Assembly (NCBI RefSeq): GCF_022436675.1
Contig: NZ_JAKUJZ010000007.1
Coordinates: 324,228 to 388,227, forward strand
Source: Rheinheimera hassiensis
GTDB taxonomy: Bacteria; Pseudomonadota; Gammaproteobacteria; Enterobacterales; Alteromonadaceae
DNA: 64,000 bases
Direction of reading: 5' to 3'
Made by a program: the position numbers and the translations under genes. Position 1 is the first letter of the stretch. Every line of letters begins with the position of its first letter. This document shows positions 57,339-64,000 of the stretch, in pieces. The notes under the pieces were generated by a model. It saw only the letters and a program-made list of their open reading frames with translations, was not told the origin of the DNA and did not search any database.

Positions 57339-57512
57339 ATGACGCTTTCTGCCGAGACTAAATCTCAGAACCGCCCACCAGTTGATCAGCCCAAACGACA
57401 CAAGCCCTTATCGCACCGGGATGCAGAAGCAGCCTGCCCTGATGACGGCTCTGTTTGTGGTGAAGAAGATCCGGGTTCTGCACTGGAAAGTTTAATGGAT
57501 GATGATAAGTAA
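57339..57512 (+). CDS. 57-residue acidic microprotein upstream of sbcB
   Basis: A small ORF with protein-like composition: a polar, Pro-rich start (MTLSAETKSQNRPPVDQPKR) and a strongly acidic end (CGEEDPGSALESLMDDDK) with two Cys in between (CPDDGSVCG). AAGG lies 11 bases before the ATG, longer than ideal. It sits 96 bases after the c-di-GMP gene and 72 before sbcB, same strand, so it may be a leader or operon partner of sbcB. Family unknown. Not a membrane protein. Confidence 0.5.
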   Translation: MTLSAETKSQNRPPVDQPKRHKPLSHRDAEAACPDDGSVCGEEDPGSALESLMDDDK

Positions 57513-57584
57513 CGCGATAAGCCTGCTCTGATGTTATGATCGGTTTTTTTGTTGCCATCCCAAGCCAATTTAAAGTATTGAATT

Positions 57585-59018
57585 ATGTCCGAACCCTTGT
57601 CTTTTTATTTCCACGACTACGAAACCTGGGGGGCTGATCCCAAGCGCGACCGCCCTGCTCAGTTTGCCGGTATTCGCACTGATCTTGAGCTGAATATTAT
57701 TGGTGAGCCCGATGTCTGGTATTGCCAACTGGCAAACGATTACCTGCCACACCCGCAAGCGGCATTAATCACCGGCCTGACGCCGCAACTGTGTAACAAA
57801 AAAGGCTTGGCCGAAACTGAGTTTATGCAGCGTATTTTGCAACGTTTCAGCACACCCAATACCTGTGTGCTGGGCTATAACAACCTGCGCTTTGACGACG
57901 AAGTAACCCGATACAGCCTGTACCGCAATTTCTATGAGCCCTATGGCCGCGAATGGCAAAACGGCAACAGCCGCTGGGACCTTATTGACATGGTACGCGC
58001 TTGCTACGCCTTACGCCCGGAAGGTATAAACTGGCCTGTACGCGAGGATGGCAGCCCAAGCTTTAAGCTGGAAGAGTTAACGCGGGCTAATGGCTTAGCT
58101 CATGAAAATGCTCACGATGCGTTATCCGATGTGTACGCTACCATTGCTATGGCAAAACTGATAAAAGAAAAACAGCCCAAGCTGTTTGGTTATTTATTTG
58201 AGCTGCGCAAAAAAGCCAAATTGGCCGAATTAATTGATGTCGCAGGCATGACGCCACTGGTGCATGTGTCGTCTAAGTTTCCCGCCACTCAGGGTTGTGT
58301 CAGTTGGATAGTGCCGCTGGCGTTTCATCCGACCAATAAAAATGCTGTGATTTGCTATAACCTGCAGGCTGATCCAACACCGTTACTTGAAGACGATATT
58401 GCCACCTTACAGCAAAAGCTGTACACCAAAACGGCAGATCTGGCTGACGGCGAACAGCGGCTGGGTTTAAAGCTTATTCATCTGAATAAATGCCCTGTGT
58501 TAGCACCGGCCAAAACGCTGAGCGAAGAGCGCGCAGCCGCATTTGACATCGACCGTGCAGAGTGTCTTAAACATTTAGACTTTTTGCGCCAACATCGTGC
58601 CACGCAAGCTAAAGCGATAGAGCTGTATCAGCAGTTAAATGAGTTTCCGGCAGAAACCAACCCAGATTATCAGTTATATAGCGGCTTTATAAGTGATGGC
58701 GATAAGCAAAAAATGCAGCAACTGCATCAGTTACCACCGGAGCAGTTGGCCGTTAACGCCCCGGTATTTTCCGATGAGCGCCTAAACAACCTGCTATTTT
58801 TATACCGCGCACGTAATTATCCGGCCAGCCTGACCGACAGCGAACAACAGAAGTGGCAGCGCTACCGCACCGATAAGCTAATGCATGGCGTGGATAACCC
58901 TAACCTGACAATGGAAGATTTTAGTCTGGTGCTAGAAAATCTGGCGCATGAGCATGCCAGTGATGAGCAGAAGATGAAAATTCTAAAGTCGCTGTATTTG
59001 TATGTTCAGAGTTTATAA
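57585..59018 (+). CDS. sbcB: Exodeoxyribonuclease I
   Basis: 477-residue 3'-5' single-strand exonuclease (E. coli 475) used in mismatch repair and recombination. It is a DEDDh enzyme: D and E in FYFHDYETWGADPKRDR, the next Asp in YNNLRFDDEVTRYS, and His-Asp in ENAHDALSDVYATI. The SH3-like and C-terminal helical domains are complete, ending at a normal length. A structured intergenic element follows before the thiamin riboswitch. Confidence 0.96.
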   Translation: MSEPLSFYFHDYETWGADPKRDRPAQFAGIRTDLELNIIGEPDVWYCQLANDYLPHPQAALITGLTPQLCNKKGLAETEFMQRILQRFSTPNTCVLGYNNLRFDDEVTRYSLYRNFYEPYGREWQNGNSRWDLIDMVRACYALRPEGINWPVREDGSPSFKLEELTRANGLAHENAHDALSDVYATIAMAKLIKEKQPKLFGYLFELRKKAKLAELIDVAGMTPLVHVSSKFPATQGCVSWIVPLAFHPTNKNAVICYNLQADPTPLLEDDIATLQQKLYTKTADLADGEQRLGLKLIHLNKCPVLAPAKTLSEERAAAFDIDRAECLKHLDFLRQHRATQAKAIELYQQLNEFPAETNPDYQLYSGFISDGDKQKMQQLHQLPPEQLAVNAPVFSDERLNNLLFLYRARNYPASLTDSEQQKWQRYRTDKLMHGVDNPNLTMEDFSLVLENLAHEHASDEQKMKILKSLYLYVQSL

Positions 59019-59031
59019 CACTGCTTTTTTG

Positions 59032-59133
59032 CTGCGCAAAGCGAAGCCGCTAACCCCGTTTGCGCAGTCACAGAGTGTCTGAGCGAGCATCGTGAGCGAG
59101 TTGCTGTGGCGAGCACAACGGGTGTTAACGGCT
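59032..59133. repeat. Nested inverted-repeat intergenic element after sbcB
   Basis: About 100 bases with nested symmetry. CTGCGCAAA (59032) pairs with TTTGCGCAG (59059). AGCCGCTAACCCCGTT (59045-59060) is nearly complementary to AACGGGTGTTAACGGCT (59117-59133). Inside lie a GAGCGAG direct repeat (twice, 13 bases apart) and CACAG/CTGTG. No ORF. It may act as an sbcB terminator, a REP-like repeat or a structured RNA; the sequence alone does not decide. Confidence 0.5.
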
Positions 59134-59193
59134 CAAGCTTTTACACATCACTATTGAATTTCGTTAGCAATAAGTGAATACTTAGCACCATCT

Positions 59194-59287
59194 TGTCGGA
59201 GTGCCCAGCTATTTACAGCGGGCTGAGACCGTGAAAACGGGATCCGTTGAACCTGATCAGGCTAATACCTGCGAAGGGAAACAAGGG
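59194..59287 (+). promoter_or_regulatory. TPP riboswitch (THI element)
   Basis: The leader of thiC carries the conserved THI-box blocks in order: TCGGAGTGCC, GGCTGAGA, and CCTGATCAGGCTAATACCTG with GCGAAGGGA. It binds thiamin pyrophosphate and reduces expression of the operon. A small GC hairpin (CCGCCTGGCGG) followed by TTTT at about 59318-59332 may be the expression platform (termination or RBS control). The RBS GGAG lies eight bases before thiC. The upstream 60 bases (59134-59193) show no other feature. Confidence 0.93.
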
Positions 59288-59382
59288 GAAATACAGCATA
59301 TAACACAGTAGTAATCCGCCTGGCGGTTTTGCCACCTGTTATCACCTGCCCCCACTCCGGACAAGCAACCTCAACCTGTTAA

Positions 59383-62639
<3,257 letters not shown>

Positions 62640-62656
<17 letters not shown>

Positions 62657-62840
62657 CAACACACCCCTTCAGCTTGCCACGCATTGCACAGTAGCGGAGC
62701 TTTTGCAGCAGCAACAGCTAAAAACTGAAGGCCTGGCAGTGGCAATAAATAATGTCGTCATTGCTAAACAACACTGGAGCAAACATCAGTTGCAAAATAA
62801 TGCTCAGGTGCAACTGTTTCAGATAGTAACCGGAGGTTGA
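62640..62840 (+). CDS. thiS: Sulfur carrier protein ThiS
   Basis: 66-residue ubiquitin-like protein ending in Gly-Gly, the site of adenylation and thiocarboxylation. The beta-grasp pattern and [13 protein letters not shown] are typical. The ATG at 62640 has GGAG eight bases before it; a second ATG at 62649 is possible. No ThiF (the activating enzyme) is encoded beside it, so activation must come from elsewhere. It ends three bases before the thiG start. Confidence 0.92.
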
Positions 62841-62842
62841 CC

Positions 62843-63610
62843 ATGCTTCACATAGCTAACAAAAGCTTTAGCAGCCGACTACTGTTGGGCAGTGGTAAAT
62901 TTGCTAACCCCAACCTTATGCAGCAAGCAATACAAGCCAGCGGTTGTCAGTTGGTTACCCTGGCACTTAAGCGCCTGCAGTTGGATCAGCCACGAGATGA
63001 TTTACTCAGCCCACTGCGTGAAATGAATATTCAACTGCTGCCTAATACCTCAGGTGCAAAAACGGCTAAAGAAGCTATTTTTGCTGCAGAGCTGGCACGT
63101 GAAGCACTGCAGACCAACTGGCTGAAACTGGAGATCCACCCTGATCCACGCTATTTAATGCCGGACCCCATCGAAACCTTACTTGCGGCAGAGCAACTGG
63201 TTAAATTAGGTTTTGTCGTACTTCCCTACTGCAGTGCAGACCCGGTGCTGTGTAAACGGCTGGAGCAAGCCGGCTGTGCCGCGGTAATGCCGCTGGGTGC
63301 AGCTATAGGTTCAAATCAGGGCTTACAAACGCGCGCTATGCTGGAAGTTATTATCGAGCAAGCCACAGTACCGGTTATTATCGACGCCGGGCTTGGCGCC
63401 CCATCACATGCTGCCGCTGCAATGGAGCTGGGCGCGTCGGCAGTGCTGGTGAATACCGCTATCGCCACAAGTCAGGATCCAGTTGGTATGGCCTCCGCCT
63501 TTGCGCAAGCTGTAAACGCCGGCCGCACCGCTTATAACGCCGGTTTAGCAGCAGCACAGCCGCATGCTGCAGCGTCAAGCCCGCTGACTGATTTTCTGGC
63601 GATACTATGA
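62843..63610 (+). CDS. thiG: Thiazole synthase ThiG
   Basis: 255-residue (beta/alpha)8 enzyme that builds the thiazole ring from DXP, ThiS-thiocarboxylate and dehydroglycine. The Schiff-base lysine is Lys95 in [12 protein letters not shown]. Phosphate-binding glycines are in [10 protein letters not shown] and [25 protein letters not shown] lies six bases before the ATG, whose frame also has an upstream TTG at 62837. Overlaps thiH by four bases (ATGA). Confidence 0.96.
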   Translation: MLHIANKSFSSRLLLGSGKFANPNLMQQAIQASGCQLVTLALKRLQLDQPRDDLLSPLREMNIQLLPNTSGAKTAKEAIFAAELAREALQTNWLKLEIHPDPRYLMPDPIETLLAAEQLVKLGFVVLPYCSADPVLCKRLEQAGCAAVMPLGAAIGSNQGLQTRAMLEVIIEQATVPVIIDAGLGAPSHAAAAMELGASAVLVNTAIATSQDPVGMASAFAQAVNAGRTAYNAGLAAAQPHAAASSPLTDFLAIL

Positions 63611-64000
63611 GCTTTAGCGCACATTGGCAGCAACAAAGCTGGCAAGAATTACAGCTGCAAAGCCGCAACTTTTCAACGGCTCAGGTGCAAACGGCGCTAC
63701 ATAAACCACGTTTAACACTCAGTGATTTACAGGCTCTGCTGTCTCCGGCTGCTTTACCTTTATTGCCGGTGCTGGTAGCCAAAGCACAGCAGCTGACCCG
63801 ACAAAGGTTTGGCCACAGCGTACAATTTTATGCGCCTTTGTATCTATCCAACCTTTGCGCTAACGAATGCACCTACTGCGGCTTTTCGTTAAGCCAAAAA
63901 GTAAAACGGCGCACCTTAAACTCTGCCGAGATAGAACAGGAATGCCGGGCCATTAAAGCCTTGGGTATAGATCAGGTGCTGCTGGTAACCGGTGAGCATG
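63607..64000 (+). CDS. thiH: 2-iminoacetate synthase ThiH (partial, runs off the window)
   Basis: The first 131 codons of ThiH, a radical SAM enzyme making dehydroglycine from tyrosine for ThiG. The Cys84-X3-Cys88-X2-Cys91 cluster motif ([11 protein letters not shown]) is present and intact. The N-terminus [16 protein letters not shown] is typical. The use of ThiH rather than the glycine oxidase ThiO indicates an oxygen-sensitive route. The rest of the gene lies beyond position 64000. Confidence 0.96.
   Translation, partial: MSFSAHWQQQSWQELQLQSRNFSTAQVQTALHKPRLTLSDLQALLSPAALPLLPVLVAKAQQLTRQRFGHSVQFYAPLYLSNLCANECTYCGFSLSQKVKRRTLNSAEIEQECRAIKALGIDQVLLVTGEH

Overview
The window is chromosomal DNA of a free-living Gram-negative gammaproteobacterium. 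Conserved gene orders (lrp-ftsK-lolA-rarA-(crcB)-serS; yccA next to tusDCBE; apbC divergent from metG with dcd behind it) and the marine-type cold-shock, DUF2960 and GGDEF/EAL proteins suggest an Alteromonadales/Chromatiaceae-type organism (Rheinheimera, Alishewanella, Arsukibacterium or similar). That placement is inference from gene content; no 16S rRNA gene is present. Genes are dense, mostly in short operons closed by clear intrinsic terminators. I see no prophage, insertion sequence, CRISPR array or rRNA operon.

Layout. 0.2-2.4 kb: yccA, the tusDCBE sulfur-relay operon and a 48-residue membrane microprotein. 2.4-9.2 kb (minus strand): lrp, ftsK, lolA, rarA, crcB, serS. 9.3-11 kb: alanine dehydrogenase, divergent from lrp, and a cold-shock protein with a long leader. 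11-17 kb: DUF2960, two EamA transporters, a PlsC-type acyltransferase, an exported M17 aminopeptidase, a DUF4382 lipoprotein. 17.1 kb: tRNA-Pro(GGG), followed by an aldose-dehydrogenase-type secreted enzyme and an unknown polytopic membrane protein. 19.9-28.2 kb: chemoreceptor, gamma-glutamyltransferase, secreted PHB-depolymerase-type esterase, MipA outer-membrane protein, MgtC/DUF4010 membrane protein, YaeQ. 28.2-33.8 kb: GST, EamA transporter, a large EF-hand membrane protein, a 43-residue orphan ORF with its own terminator, dcd and apbC. 33.9-42.4 kb: metG, MFS transporter, an unknown 489-residue coiled-coil protein, quinone oxidoreductase, rlmI, YceI and PilZ proteins. 42.4-49.2 kb: hrpA, CBS protein, exported isoaspartyl peptidase, TPR/transglutaminase-like lipoprotein. 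49.2-54.6 kb: gcdH, a fused E1 alpha/beta decarboxylase and a FabD-like acyltransferase, divergent from a LysR regulator. 54.7-59.0 kb: CBS-CBS-PAS-GGDEF-EAL protein, a 57-residue acidic microprotein, sbcB. 59.0-64.0 kb: a structured intergenic element, a TPP riboswitch and thiC-thiDE-thiS-thiG-thiH, with thiH running off the window end.

Functional themes. Several enzymes carry signal peptides that fit salvage of peptides and polymers outside the cytoplasm (M17 aminopeptidase, gamma-glutamyltransferase, isoaspartyl peptidase, PHB-depolymerase-type esterase, sugar dehydrogenase). The least explained cluster is gcdH-E1(alpha/beta fusion)-acyltransferase: it has no E2 or E3 gene, and its acyltransferase appears to lack the arginine that binds malonyl groups. 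The thiamin operon is complete for thiazole and pyrimidine synthesis except for thiF and thiI, which are not in the window.

Limits. Everything here was read by eye. Domain names for well-known families are firm; residue positions are approximate unless stated; promoters and operators are pattern matches only.
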